37,672 nt of DNA, taken from positions 1 through 37,672 of IMG/VR virus record IMGVR_UViG_3300031975_001008. One strand, given 5' to 3'. The position numbers and the translations under genes are program-made. Positions 1-8,284 of this stretch are shown here, in pieces (the first letter of the stretch is position 1; each line of letters opens with the position of its first letter). The notes beneath the pieces are model-generated. The model worked only from the letters and a program-made list of their open reading frames with translations, had not been told where the DNA came from and did not search any database. This DNA comes from a virus.

Positions 1-753
1 TATTCGTGTAATGTGTTTGATGTACTCAGTCATTGAATGATCACCAAAGCTATCTATCTTACCTTGCTTTAGGCCCATCCATATACCACGCCACTTGTCT
101 TTGACTAGTTGCCAACCTGTAGGCTTTCTATAGTTTCCGTATGCATTTAGATAATGTTCTGTACCGTGATGTACATAGCCCATAATCCAAAGAGGAACAG
201 TAGTAACAATATCATTGTTGTTCTTCCAACGGTGATGTGTTACACCCAAACTCTTAACATATCCTCTCCAACCCACACGTGGTGAACCATAAGTATAAAG
301 TTCAACTGGATCATTAAGTTCTACATCATGCATACAACGACTTGCCATTATAGTAGCCATTGCCGCTCCTAGTGAGTGTCCACAGAACCATAGTGTCTTG
401 CCTAAGTTTGCTTTACGATTAATATCTTCTGTAATCGCAGGCCATAGTTCGTCTACTTCTGCTTTGAATCCTCTATGTACACGACTAACTGTTTCAGCCA
501 TTACTGGCAATGCTTTTAGATCTGCACTAATATCATTAAACTCTTTTGGTTCAGTTCCTCGGCATGCAATGACTAAATCTTCTTTGTTCATAAAGCGATA
601 TGCTTGCGCTCCGTCTTTTTCGTAAAACTCTGTTGTTGTAAAGCCTAACCGTTTTGCTTGACTCTTGGCTTCTTTTGTGTTATTATAAGCAATAGAAGCT
701 AATTGTGCAAAAAGTAGGGACCTTTCATTAAATGTTAATTGTTTTATGCCCAT
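1..753 (-). CDS. Class 3 lipase-like alpha/beta hydrolase, partial
   Basis: The reverse-strand frame is open from an ATG at 753 to the window edge (251 codons, no stop), so the C-terminus is missing. The nucleophile elbow GHSLG places the serine at residue 127. A candidate aspartate follows in NNND (181) and a histidine in GDHSM (239), the order of a class 3 (fungal-type) lipase triad. A ribosome-binding site (GGAGGG) lies just upstream. There is no clear signal peptide. The substrate cannot be read from sequence; phospholipid or triglyceride ester hydrolysis is the family norm. It is divergent from the next gene, with AATAAATA on its own strand at 784-777 as a possible late promoter. Confidence 0.85.
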   Translation of the reverse strand, partial: MGIKQLTFNERSLLFAQLASIAYNNTKEAKSQAKRLGFTTTEFYEKDGAQAYRFMNKEDLVIACRGTEPKEFNDISADLKALPVMAETVSRVHRGFKAEVDELWPAITEDINRKANLGKTLWFCGHSLGAAMATIMASRCMHDVELNDPVELYTYGSPRVGWRGYVKSLGVTHHRWKNNNDIVTTVPLWIMGYVHHGTEHYLNAYGNYRKPTGWQLVKDKWRGIWMGLKQGKIDSFGDHSMTEYIKHITRI

Positions 754-776
754 CGTTGCCCTCCGTTATGTACTAA

Positions 777-800
777 TATTTATTTTATTAACGGTAAATA
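777..800. promoter_or_regulatory. Divergent late-promoter-like boxes
   Basis: AATAAATA on the - strand (784-777) faces the lipase gene, and GTAAATA on the + strand (794-800) faces the gene at 820. Both resemble the T4 late promoter box TATAAATA. Inferred from motif and position only. Confidence 0.4.
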
Positions 801-819
801 CATTGTATAGGAAAGTGCC

Positions 820-1077
820 ATGAAAAAACAAACTCGTAGTATATTAGATGAACTTAACAATCTGGGCCTAAATAAGGATCAGGATCGTTTAATTGAGACG
901 ACTGCTAATAATATCATTAATAGTTCTATTAACTTAATTAACAATATGCATAAAAACTATGATGCTACTACTGCAAATGAGTTAGAACGGCGTTTTCTAA
1001 ATAGTATTAAAAGTGGAGATCCACGTAAATTTAAACGTGGTGTGCAAAAAGTGATTGAAGCTAGGAAAAAAAAATGA
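820..1077 (+). CDS. Conserved T4-like phage protein, unknown function
   Basis: An 85-residue, mostly helical, basic protein (C-terminus VIEARKKK) with no recognised domain. It begins KKQTRSILDEL and resembles a small protein common in T4-like cyanophages; I recognise the type but know no function for it. AGGAAAG upstream is an adequate ribosome-binding site. It overlaps the start of the next gene by 4 bases (ATGA), so the two are probably translationally coupled. Confidence 0.75.
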   Translation: MKKQTRSILDELNNLGLNKDQDRLIETTANNIINSSINLINNMHKNYDATTANELERRFLNSIKSGDPRKFKRGVQKVIEARKKK

Positions 1078-1907
1078 TTCTTAACGAAGGCGGCAACGTA
1101 TTTAAAACTGAACCTGAAAAGGAAATGATGACACAGCGTATAGCAACACAAGATGTGCATCCTACTATACAGTTTATTGAAAAAATTACAGGCTTAACCT
1201 TTGACGAAGAAGACTGGTTAGGTACTACAGGAAAGAAAAAAGACCCAGACGGAGCGTTTGAAAAGAATAGCTCAGGGGATTTAGATCTAAACACAGATGC
1301 AAACAAAGTCAGCAAAGAAGAATTGATTGCTAAACTAAGTGCTTGGCTTAAGAGTCAAGGTGTTCCAGAAGATCAAATTATGAATGTGGGTAGAAAAAAG
1401 CAAGACGGATGGATTCATAACGCAGGTGACCAAGTACATTTCAGAACCCCTATTGACGGAACAGATCAAAAAGGCTTTGTACAAACAGACTTTATGTTTA
1501 CAAACAATCCAGACTTTCAGCGTGGAGCCAAGCGTGGCGGCACAGAAGAATACGGTGGAGCATTAAGGGCAATGTTACTAGCAAGTATTGCACGAGGCAG
1601 AGGATATAAAATGAGTCCTAAGTTCGGACTACTTGATCCAAACAAAGGCGATGCTGTAATAGCAGACACATGGGATAAGATTGCTCCTCTGTTATTAGGA
1701 CCAGGTGCAACTGAAGAAGATACTCACACAGTTGAAAGTATGATTAAGTTTCTTAGAAACGATCCTAACTATGATGAACTTATATCACAGTTTGAATATC
1801 AACTCGAAAAAGCAGGTAAGAAACTTCCTGAAAGCGAAGAAGATAAACAATTAGACAGAATAAAAGAACTTGCTGGACTTAATCTAAACAGCGTGAGAAT
1901 GATATGA
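1074..1907 (+). CDS. Pol-beta-superfamily nucleotidyltransferase-like protein
   Basis: A 277-residue protein. Residues 50-71 (G-T-T-G-K-K, then S-G-D-L-D-L) fit the G[GS]-x(n)-DhD metal-binding signature of Pol-beta-fold nucleotidyltransferases. VQTDFMF around D139 fits the third acidic strand. The expected product transfers a nucleotide to a nucleic acid, protein or small molecule; the substrate is not predictable. It starts inside the preceding gene and overlaps the ligase-like gene downstream by 4 bases (ATGA), so the two enzymes are probably made together. The fold call is from motif reading only. The N-terminus (MILNEGGNVF) may also be a short targeting segment. Confidence 0.65.
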   Translation: MILNEGGNVFKTEPEKEMMTQRIATQDVHPTIQFIEKITGLTFDEEDWLGTTGKKKDPDGAFEKNSSGDLDLNTDANKVSKEELIAKLSAWLKSQGVPEDQIMNVGRKKQDGWIHNAGDQVHFRTPIDGTDQKGFVQTDFMFTNNPDFQRGAKRGGTEEYGGALRAMLLASIARGRGYKMSPKFGLLDPNKGDAVIADTWDKIAPLLLGPGATEEDTHTVESMIKFLRNDPNYDELISQFEYQLEKAGKKLPESEEDKQLDRIKELAGLNLNSVRMI

Positions 1908-3070
1908 GATTTTACGAATTTGTAAATTATACAAAATCTATGTTGACAGAAGGTGCTCGTATTGATCATGCTGAAGATATTATCTTCGATGAAGGTTCTC
2001 AAGGAGCTATACGTGCTATAGAATCATTAAAGAGACTTGAGCAAGGAGGACACACAGATGTCACTATCAAATGGGACGGATCTCCCGCTATCGTTTTTGG
2101 CCGCAATGAAAATGGAGAGTTTGTACTTACAGACAAATCCGGGTTTGTTAAGAAGGGTGGTGTTGAACGAGCAACTAGTGGAAAAGAACTTGCAGGACAT
2201 TTACTCAACAGAGGCGGTGGCGCCAACAAAGATAAACCAGACCGCATAGAATTTGCAAACAACATGAAAGATATTTTTGACGAGTACGAAAAAGCAACTC
2301 CTAAAGACTTTAGAGGTTACTTAATGGGCGACTTGTTATATTATAACACACCTGAAATTAGAAACGGCAAATATATCTTTACACCTAATATTGTTACATA
2401 CGAAGTTGATACACAAAGTGACATAGGCAAACGTATTGCACAATCAAAAACTGGTGTTGTGGTACATAGATTATTAGACGAAGAAGGCAATCAATCTCCA
2501 GTTCCACAAAACTTAGCAATGCTCGGCACTGAAGTTTTTATCTTTCCTAGTGTAACAGTTTCTAAATCAGCAACTATTGATGATAACGATATCAACACAT
2601 TAAAGGCAACTGTAGCTAAAGATGCACAGGCAATTGATTCGTTACTTAACAAACAAGAACTTGTACAATTAAAAATGACAGACTTACCTAAAATATTTTA
2701 TACATATCTTAATAGCACTGTTGACTCAGGTGTAACTGATTATGCAAAAGGATTTATGAACTGGCTCAAGACTAGTAAGATAAGTGGAGTAAAGCAACAA
2801 CGTATTGCAGAATATGTAGGACAAAAGAGTGCAGGGTACAATGCAATGTGGAATACAGTAGCAGGTATAATGCAATTAAAAGACAAAATTATAAAACAGT
2901 TTGACGCACATGAAGCAGATGTTAAAGCACACATTGGAGACCACGGTCCTGTTGATAGTTCGGCACACGGTGATGGCGGAGAAGGTTATGTAATGACACA
3001 CCCTAAGGGTGATATTAAATTAGTATCTAGAGGATACTTTACTAAAGCAAACAGATCAATCAAACGTTAG
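1904..3070 (+). CDS. Ligase-fold nucleotidyltransferase with capsid-targeting-like N-terminus
   Basis: A 388-residue protein. KWDG at 56-59 matches motif I (KxDG, the lysine that becomes adenylylated) of ATP-dependent DNA/RNA ligases and capping enzymes. GDLL near D143 could be motif III, EGYV at 360-363 motif IV, and IKLV with K372 motif V. The order and spacing are right for the superfamily, though divergent. The first 17 residues (MRFYEF..., ending LTEG) resemble the T4 capsid-targeting leader, whose cleavage site is hydrophobic-x-Glu. The inferred role is a nucleic-acid ligase or adenylyltransferase packed in the head and injected with DNA. Coupled to the upstream Pol-beta-type gene. Confidence 0.7.
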   Translation: MRFYEFVNYTKSMLTEGARIDHAEDIIFDEGSQGAIRAIESLKRLEQGGHTDVTIKWDGSPAIVFGRNENGEFVLTDKSGFVKKGGVERATSGKELAGHLLNRGGGANKDKPDRIEFANNMKDIFDEYEKATPKDFRGYLMGDLLYYNTPEIRNGKYIFTPNIVTYEVDTQSDIGKRIAQSKTGVVVHRLLDEEGNQSPVPQNLAMLGTEVFIFPSVTVSKSATIDDNDINTLKATVAKDAQAIDSLLNKQELVQLKMTDLPKIFYTYLNSTVDSGVTDYAKGFMNWLKTSKISGVKQQRIAEYVGQKSAGYNAMWNTVAGIMQLKDKIIKQFDAHEADVKAHIGDHGPVDSSAHGDGGEGYVMTHPKGDIKLVSRGYFTKANRSIKR

Positions 3071-3080
3071 GAGAGAACAA

Positions 3081-3458
3081 ATGAAAATGAAAGATATTGT
3101 TAAAGAAGGAACACTAGACGACCTAGGCCTTAGAGGACATGGTGCTGAGCTAGATAACGATGAAAAGGATATAGGTAAAGGTTTTGAAAAAACTTCTATC
3201 TTTGATCAACTTGGAGCAGTGTTAGATACACGTACAGGCGATGATCCAATTACAACAGTACAGACTGATGATGGTAAAGAATTAAATGTAAGTCCAAGAC
3301 AGGCAGTTAATTTACGTAGACTTCTTACAGCAGAAGGTATGAAGCCGCAACTAAAATTACAATTTACAAAAGATATACAAATGAGTAATAACCTACATGA
3401 CTTCTTAGATGTGCATCCAGATAAGATGTCACAGGTGTTTATGAAAAAGTACATGTAA
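3081..3458 (+). CDS. Probable internal head protein, unknown function
   Basis: A 125-residue acidic protein starting MKMKDIVKEG, which resembles the capsid-targeting leaders of its neighbours (a short helix ending in Glu-Gly). No domain is recognised. A good ribosome-binding site (GGAGAG) precedes the ATG, ten bases after the ligase-like gene ends. The gene stops one base before the next start, consistent with one transcript for the head-protein block. The packaged-cargo role is inferred only from the N-terminus and neighbours. Confidence 0.7.
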   Translation: MKMKDIVKEGTLDDLGLRGHGAELDNDEKDIGKGFEKTSIFDQLGAVLDTRTGDDPITTVQTDDGKELNVSPRQAVNLRRLLTAEGMKPQLKLQFTKDIQMSNNLHDFLDVHPDKMSQVFMKKYM

Positions 3459-3459
3459 T

Positions 3460-4329
3460 ATGCAATTAGATTTTTTACAGCAACTCGAAGAAGCAAGGAT
3501 GACACGCAATGATCAAAGCGTAAAAGTTTTGACATATGCAGATTGTTGTGAAAGGCTATATCTAACACTGTTAATATTAGAACTACTAAAAAACTTTCCG
3601 AATGCTACAAGTGTTGTGCGTGATTACGCTCGTAAAACTCTTGACGTAAAGTATGAACGTTTCAAAATGAATAGTACAGACTTGTATAACTTCATATACT
3701 TTGTTACTGGTGACGAACGTGCATTAGGCAAGCTAAAAGATCCTGGAGCTGCAATGCGTTCAAGACAATCAACGACTCTCCCGTTAGATGCCTTGAAAGC
3801 ATATCTAAGATCTATCAGCAGTGGATCAACGCCTAATCCTACACAGTTATTTGTAAGATTAGAGAACGTTCTAAATGTATCAAACACTGACTATAAAACA
3901 ATTAGACGCAACGTAACAAATTGGAGTCAGCTTACTAATGACAAAAGACGAGTTATTGTAACTAAACTTCTCTATGCAACTAGAGCTAAACTAAGAAGCA
4001 GTGATATAATTGACGACCTAGAAAAGTTTGCAAGTCAACGTGATCTAGAAAGCAACTGGGTAAAAGATAACGAACCTACTATTAGTATGCCCGATATGAG
4101 TGCCGCTAGTAGAGATTATGTGTTCTATAGATATCTTGTAGGACCTGAAAATATTATGTTAGTAAAAGGTTTTTTACAACTAATGGCAGAAGGCAAACCT
4201 ATACCAAGTAATATGGTAAGAGCCATGCGGCCAGCGGTAAAAGCATTAGATGATATAGTTAGAGCAGGGCCTGCATACATAAGTATGTTTAGATCCATCC
4301 AAAATCGAGCCAAAAAGACCTTAAAGTAG
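3460..4329 (+). CDS. Probable internal virion protein, unknown function
   Basis: A 289-residue, helix-rich, basic protein. The N-terminus MQLDFLQQLEEARM looks like the other capsid-targeting leaders in this block, with LEEA as a possible head-protease site (hydrophobic-x-Glu before a small residue). The rest contains regular amphipathic helices and ends in a basic tail (KKTLK). No enzymatic motif is visible. It is the last gene before a 100-base leader that starts a new unit. A real gene judging by length and codon use; the function is unknown. Confidence 0.75.
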   Translation: MQLDFLQQLEEARMTRNDQSVKVLTYADCCERLYLTLLILELLKNFPNATSVVRDYARKTLDVKYERFKMNSTDLYNFIYFVTGDERALGKLKDPGAAMRSRQSTTLPLDALKAYLRSISSGSTPNPTQLFVRLENVLNVSNTDYKTIRRNVTNWSQLTNDKRRVIVTKLLYATRAKLRSSDIIDDLEKFASQRDLESNWVKDNEPTISMPDMSAASRDYVFYRYLVGPENIMLVKGFLQLMAEGKPIPSNMVRAMRPAVKALDDIVRAGPAYISMFRSIQNRAKKTLK

Positions 4330-4347
4330 GTTATTTTTCCATACAGA

Positions 4348-4404
4348 CTAAATACAAAGTAGGGAAACGACAAACGTTTCTTTGAAACTCTCCGGAGCGG
4401 AGAG
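4348..4404 (+). promoter_or_regulatory. Late-type promoter box and tandem-hairpin leader
   Basis: CTAAATA at 4348-4354 is a T4-late-like box. It is followed by two hairpins: GAAACG/CGTTTC (4364-4380) and CTCTCCG/CGGAGAG (4388-4404). The next gene starts at 4430. Two stable leader hairpins ahead of a single terminated gene suggest a long-lived, heavily translated message; the role is inferred. Confidence 0.55.
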
Positions 4405-4429
4405 TGCTATTTAGAACAGGAGAAATAAA

Positions 4430-4777
4430 ATGGCATCATTCACAAGAGTAAACCCTGTAGCAGGCGCAGGATCAGGTTATGATCACGGCGAAAACTACAG
4501 CACATCACAGATCACAGCAATCGAAATCGACGCTGGAGCTAATTTAACATCAAAAGACGGAATCGGCGGAGCAATCGAAGCAATCGTACGTGAGTTTTCA
4601 CCACTAATGTATGTATCAACAGGTACAGCAGGTAAGATTTTTGCAATCATTGATGGACATCATTCAGATGCAGCATCTTTGACACGTAGACATCAAGCAT
4701 TAGGAACAGTAGACGGAGTTGATTTATCAGCACAAGTTGTTCTTATCCGTGACTTAGACGCATTTGATGCAACATAA
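4430..4777 (+). CDS. Probable abundant virion structural protein
   Basis: A 115-residue protein with no signal peptide or enzyme motif. It begins ASFTRVNPVAG and is rich in Gly, Ala, Ser and Asp, giving a small beta-rich profile like head decoration or other surface proteins of marine T4-like phages. The codon choice is noticeably uniform (GCA, GGA, ATC-rich start). A strong AGGAG site sits eight bases upstream. It is bracketed by its own late-type promoter with leader hairpins and by a strong terminator, the layout expected for a highly expressed single gene. The exact virion location is not known. Confidence 0.7.
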   Translation: MASFTRVNPVAGAGSGYDHGENYSTSQITAIEIDAGANLTSKDGIGGAIEAIVREFSPLMYVSTGTAGKIFAIIDGHHSDAASLTRRHQALGTVDGVDLSAQVVLIRDLDAFDAT

Positions 4778-4803
4778 GTCTTAATTAACTTAATACTTAA
4801 ATT

Positions 4804-4835
4804 AAAGGGCTCAGTTTTCACTGGGCCCTTTTTTT
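4804..4835 (+). terminator. Strong intrinsic terminator
   Basis: A GC-rich stem (AAAGGGC-TCAGT paired with ACTGG-GCCCTTT, with a TTTC loop) ends in a run of seven T. It closes the single-gene unit at 4430-4777. Confidence 0.9.
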
Positions 4836-4841
4836 ATCTCT

Positions 4842-4848
4842 GTAAATA
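4842..4848 (+). promoter_or_regulatory. Late-promoter-like box close to a start codon
   Basis: GTAAATA ends only five bases before the ATG at 4854, and no Shine-Dalgarno sequence is visible. If the box is used as a -10 element, the transcript would be nearly leaderless. Confidence 0.4.
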
Positions 4849-4853
4849 TAGTC

Positions 4854-5246
4854 ATGCGTGTAATTATAACAACAGTAATTGATATTACAGAAACTAATGC
4901 AAGGAAGCACGACGATAATTTATTGCGGCAACAGCAAGCAAATTATCTTACGGTATTGCAAACAGTAGGACTTAGAGTACAATTAACACCTATCGAATGT
5001 AAAACACATGTAGGCGATGTAAGTAGTTTCGGATTTGGATCTAGCATACAAGACAAACAGAGATATTGGACATTTGAATTTACATATGATCAAGCAGGAG
5101 CTGTTACACTAGACACGCTAATAAATGACTTTGATCTTGTTCCTGTTATTACAAGATTAAATGATACGGCTAATATAACTAACAGTGCATTTAGGACTAA
5201 ACACAAGGCAGACCGTAATATTATTTTTAAACTAGCTGATAATTAG
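4854..5246 (+). CDS. Conserved T4-like phage protein, unknown function
   Basis: A 130-residue, soluble, mixed alpha/beta protein with no recognised domain. It starts directly after the terminator and has no visible ribosome-binding site. The start chosen is the first ATG; a later start would lose the hydrophobic first strand (RVIITTVIDIT), which looks structural. I recognise the general type from T4-like marine phages but cannot name a function. It is followed by a 97-base untranslated stretch holding another late-type box. Confidence 0.65.
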   Translation: MRVIITTVIDITETNARKHDDNLLRQQQANYLTVLQTVGLRVQLTPIECKTHVGDVSSFGFGSSIQDKQRYWTFEFTYDQAGAVTLDTLINDFDLVPVITRLNDTANITNSAFRTKHKADRNIIFKLADN

Positions 5247-5343
5247 ACTGGTACTATATGATAAATAATTACACTAAGGCTTACACAACATCTCATTTAG
5301 GTATTCATAGATCCCTTGCACTAACGCAATAGAGAGAAATATT
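5247..5343 (+). promoter_or_regulatory. Leader with late-type promoter box
   Basis: GATAAATA at 5260-5267 is followed by a 76-base leader and AGAGAG before the ATG at 5344. No strong secondary structure is obvious. Confidence 0.5.
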
Positions 5344-5574
5344 ATGGCAACTGCCTTAGAAAAAAAGAATTTAGAAGCACATGTTGACTTGTGTCAACAG
5401 AGATATGAAAACTTAGAAAGCCGTTTGACCGCGGTTGAGAAAAAACTTCATCATGTGCATCTTGATATACAACAAGGTAATAAGTCTATGATCAAAGTGG
5501 TCATAGGAGCAACAGGCACTATTGTTGCAGGCTTACTTTCTACCATCGTCGTTCTGCTAATCAACTTCACATAA
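5344..5574 (+). CDS. Coiled-coil tail-anchored membrane protein, XhlA/holin-like
   Basis: A 76-residue protein. Residues 5-45 form a heptad-patterned amphipathic helix (LESRLTAVEKKL), and residues 50-75 a single hydrophobic membrane segment at the C-terminus. Coiled coil followed by a C-terminal anchor is the layout of XhlA-type lysis accessory proteins and some holins. Lysis is inferred from layout only; a membrane adaptor for virion assembly is the alternative. The next gene follows after 20 bases with its own late-type box (CTAAATA at 5580-5586) but little leader. Confidence 0.65.
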   Translation: MATALEKKNLEAHVDLCQQRYENLESRLTAVEKKLHHVHLDIQQGNKSMIKVVIGATGTIVAGLLSTIVVLLINFT

Positions 5575-5594
5575 AACAACTAAATAAGTGTGTT

Positions 5595-7982
5595 ATGCTT
5601 TTAAGAGAACTCACATATCACGTCACCGAAGCATTAGATGCTGCAATAAACGCCGCAATTATTAAGATTAAATCTAATGGTAGCATGTGGCGCAAGGTTA
5701 AGCAGGGTGCTATAAACAGCCCCGAGCTTAAAACTATACAAACTGCCCTTACACAATTAGGTTTCAAAGCAAAAGCTGATGGATGGTTCGGTCCAGGCAC
5801 AGCAAAAGCAGTAAGAGACTTCCAAAAGTCTAAAGGACTAAAAGTGGATGGCGATCCAGGACCCAACACACTAAAAGCAATGGCTAATGCTGTTGGAGGC
5901 AGAGGTAAATCAGTTGAAAAACCAGGTGAGCGACAAGCATACTTAGATAAGCAAAAAGACGGCGAGAAAGCATATGCACAAGTAGGAAAAGCTGAAGCGG
6001 CTTATAAAATTGTTACAGGGTCAGGACAAGGCACACGCTACAAGGTTTACGACAAGGATGGTAATCTAATTTCAAGCGGTAGAGGAAAAGGTCCTTCTAA
6101 TGTTCCTCTAAAAACAGATCCAGATGCAAAAGATCCGCGTGGTAATCAAATTAAACCTATAGCTAACTTCAAAGACGCTAATACAGATAAAAAGGTTGTT
6201 GCAGTAGTCGATGATGCTCTTAAAAAAGCAAGGGCTAACGATGCAGATGCAAATCAAATTGCACAGATTGTTGCCGCTGGTAGTGCAAACTTTAATAATG
6301 TTGCAGGTCCAGGTGAGCGAGCAGATAGAGCACAAGCTATAATAGCAACTGTAACTGATACGGAATTACAAGATCCGAAAGTAAGGGCCGCCCTAGCTGG
6401 TGAGCTGTTAGCAATCGACAAAGTAAAAATGGATCCAGAAAAAGCTCTAAGAAAATTTGTACAAAGTTCTTATGCATATGTGATACCAGAGAAATTCAGA
6501 GATAAAGCAACAGACAAGCAAAAGTTTGAGGCTATGGTTCGCAAAGCACAAGACGAACAAATGATGAGTGCTTTTACAGATCCTAGCAAAGCAATAAAAA
6601 TAATACAAGATGAAATAAAGAAAATAGAAGCTGATCCAAGTGCAGGCGGTAATGCAATGGCCGCAGGACAAAAAGGCGGTGATGACGCAACTAAGCCAGG
6701 CAAAGGTCCTAATGTAAGCACAGACGGACCGCAAGCACCTGGTGGTAACACTAGCAGTAGTGATAGTGGACAGACTAGTAGTAAAAGTGACAAAGAAATA
6801 AAACTTTCTCCTCCACCACAACTTAAAAAAACTGACGATGAAATGAAAGACTTTGCGGCTGCAGTGGATACTGCTCCACCAACTGAGAAGCCTGTTGTGA
6901 TGGGCATGACTCAAGAAGTAGCACAAGCAGTAGAAGCATTGGGCGGAGATCTATCTACAAGCAATTTAGAGAAACTAGTAGTAATAATAGAAAAGCAAAG
7001 CACCAAACCAATACTGCAAAAAATAGTTGGTAGACGTTTAGAAAAACTATACAGCAAAGATGACCTAACAGACCTAGATGGAATAAACAGTATTTCGCCT
7101 GAAGAATTAAAAGCAGCTAAGATGCTTATACAATTTAAGGCCGCACTGATGAATGGTACAGCTACAAATTTTGTGTACGAGCCTGAAGATCCAACTAAGA
7201 AAAAAGGTGATGCACAAGACAACAATCCAAATAAAGGTGACGGTGGTGGTGAAGTAGTAGGTGCAGCACCCAACCAGTATAAAAAAGATGCAGACGGCAA
7301 CTTAACACCAGTATCTAAACCTAAACAACCAGGTAGAGGCGATGGAGATGCAGAAGTCAAAAGAAGAAATGCTGATGCTAAAAAAGACGAACCTAAACTA
7401 ACTGATCGCCAACAGATTGTATTAAGAAGCACAGCCGAACAACTTTATCTTTCAATGAAGGGCGGTACTGGTATTGGTACATCAAAGAATAAATTAAGAA
7501 GGCAACTTAGAAAGATTGAAGATAAAGATCAATATGATTTTGTTGCCAAAGAATATAAAAAGGAATATGGCACTGATTTGTTTGCACACTTCTATGATGA
7601 AATGAGCGACAGAAACATTAAAAAATATGTAGCACCAGAAATGAAACGTCTTGGTATTGAAATGCCGGAACGTAGTGAGTTTGAAAGTTTTACGTATGAA
7701 AGTATAATAAACGATTTACAAGACTTTATTAACGAAAGGCAAGTATGGGCCAAGTCAGGTTCAAAGGTTGTTAGGAAATATCGTTGCATGACCGGCAAAC
7801 GCAAAGGCAGAGTTGTAAAACAACCAAGTCAATGTTTTGCAGCACCAGACATAAAGAAACGTATTTTATTAAAGAAGACTAAGGCACGATTAGGAAGTAG
7901 GATGGCACGTAAAGCAAAGCGTACTAAAAGAACTAACCCAGCTTCAAAAAGAGTTGCTCAAATGAATAGGAGTGCTAGATGA
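5595..7982 (+). CDS. Large internal virion protein: peptidoglycan-binding domain and basic C-terminal domain
   Basis: 795 residues. Residues 1-14 (MLLRELTYHVTEAL) look like a capsid-targeting leader. A PG_binding_1-like domain spans about 45-98 (LGF, DGWFGPGTAKAVRDFQ, GLKVDGDPG). The long middle (about 330-450 and 540-630) is low-complexity and charged. Near 700 a segment ending DFINE resembles an internal leader/cleavage site. It is followed by a strongly basic domain, 716-795, with two cysteines (YRC...GKRKG...SQC) and KRTKRTNPASKR. The basic domain is repeated in the next gene. Likely an internal head or injected protein that touches both the cell wall and DNA; no catalytic domain is visible. 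The next gene starts at the overlapping ATGA. Confidence 0.75.
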   Translation: MLLRELTYHVTEALDAAINAAIIKIKSNGSMWRKVKQGAINSPELKTIQTALTQLGFKAKADGWFGPGTAKAVRDFQKSKGLKVDGDPGPNTLKAMANAVGGRGKSVEKPGERQAYLDKQKDGEKAYAQVGKAEAAYKIVTGSGQGTRYKVYDKDGNLISSGRGKGPSNVPLKTDPDAKDPRGNQIKPIANFKDANTDKKVVAVVDDALKKARANDADANQIAQIVAAGSANFNNVAGPGERADRAQAIIATVTDTELQDPKVRAALAGELLAIDKVKMDPEKALRKFVQSSYAYVIPEKFRDKATDKQKFEAMVRKAQDEQMMSAFTDPSKAIKIIQDEIKKIEADPSAGGNAMAAGQKGGDDATKPGKGPNVSTDGPQAPGGNTSSSDSGQTSSKSDKEIKLSPPPQLKKTDDEMKDFAAAVDTAPPTEKPVVMGMTQEVAQAVEALGGDLSTSNLEKLVVIIEKQSTKPILQKIVGRRLEKLYSKDDLTDLDGINSISPEELKAAKMLIQFKAALMNGTATNFVYEPEDPTKKKGDAQDNNPNKGDGGGEVVGAAPNQYKKDADGNLTPVSKPKQPGRGDGDAEVKRRNADAKKDEPKLTDRQQIVLRSTAEQLYLSMKGGTGIGTSKNKLRRQLRKIEDKDQYDFVAKEYKKEYGTDLFAHFYDEMSDRNIKKYVAPEMKRLGIEMPERSEFESFTYESIINDLQDFINERQVWAKSGSKVVRKYRCMTGKRKGRVVKQPSQCFAAPDIKKRILLKKTKARLGSRMARKAKRTKRTNPASKRVAQMNRSAR

Positions 7983-8284
7983 TTGTATCTGATATTACCG
8001 AAGCTGGCGCAATAAGAGTTTGGAGTCGTAGCGGCGGCAAACAAACTAGAAAGTTTAGATGTCAGTACGGTGCTAGAAAAGGTCAAGTTAGAGCTAGTCC
8101 AGCTGCTTGCAATGCACCTATCAATGTTAAGAAGAGTGTAGGACTAAAACAGACTAAAGCTAAAAGGTCGGGAACAATGAAAGTTAAAAGTGCTATTGCT
8201 AGAAGAGCAAATCCTGCGGCAGTGCGATTAACAAGACTTAATAAGCCTAAGAAGAATCCCTTTGGAAGGAAGAAGTTTAAATGA
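7979..8284 (+). CDS. Small basic internal protein, paralogue of the preceding C-terminal domain
   Basis: A 101-residue, very basic protein. It starts MIVSDITEAG, a leader-like segment ending in Glu-Ala. The body repeats the basic domain of the preceding gene in the same order: W-x-R-S-G, R-K-F-R-C, G-x-R-K-G, a second Cys, K-K-x-x-x-L-K-x-T-K-A, then R-R-A-N-P-A. The two cysteines may bind a metal or pair. Likely a DNA-condensing or DNA-binding protein packed in the head; inferred from charge and leader. It overlaps both neighbours by 4 bases (ATGA). Confidence 0.7.
   Translation: MIVSDITEAGAIRVWSRSGGKQTRKFRCQYGARKGQVRASPAACNAPINVKKSVGLKQTKAKRSGTMKVKSAIARRANPAAVRLTRLNKPKKNPFGRKKFK

Noticed and set aside
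398-625. 75-codon + strand frame inside the lipase gene
   Set aside because: Antisense to a clear lipase frame; composition is a mirror of that gene, and there is no ribosome-binding site.
6447-7432. Long reverse-strand frames (145-173 codons) inside the 795-residue protein gene
   Set aside because: Ser/Cys/Leu-rich shadow translations of a low-complexity + strand gene; no starts with sites and no domain.
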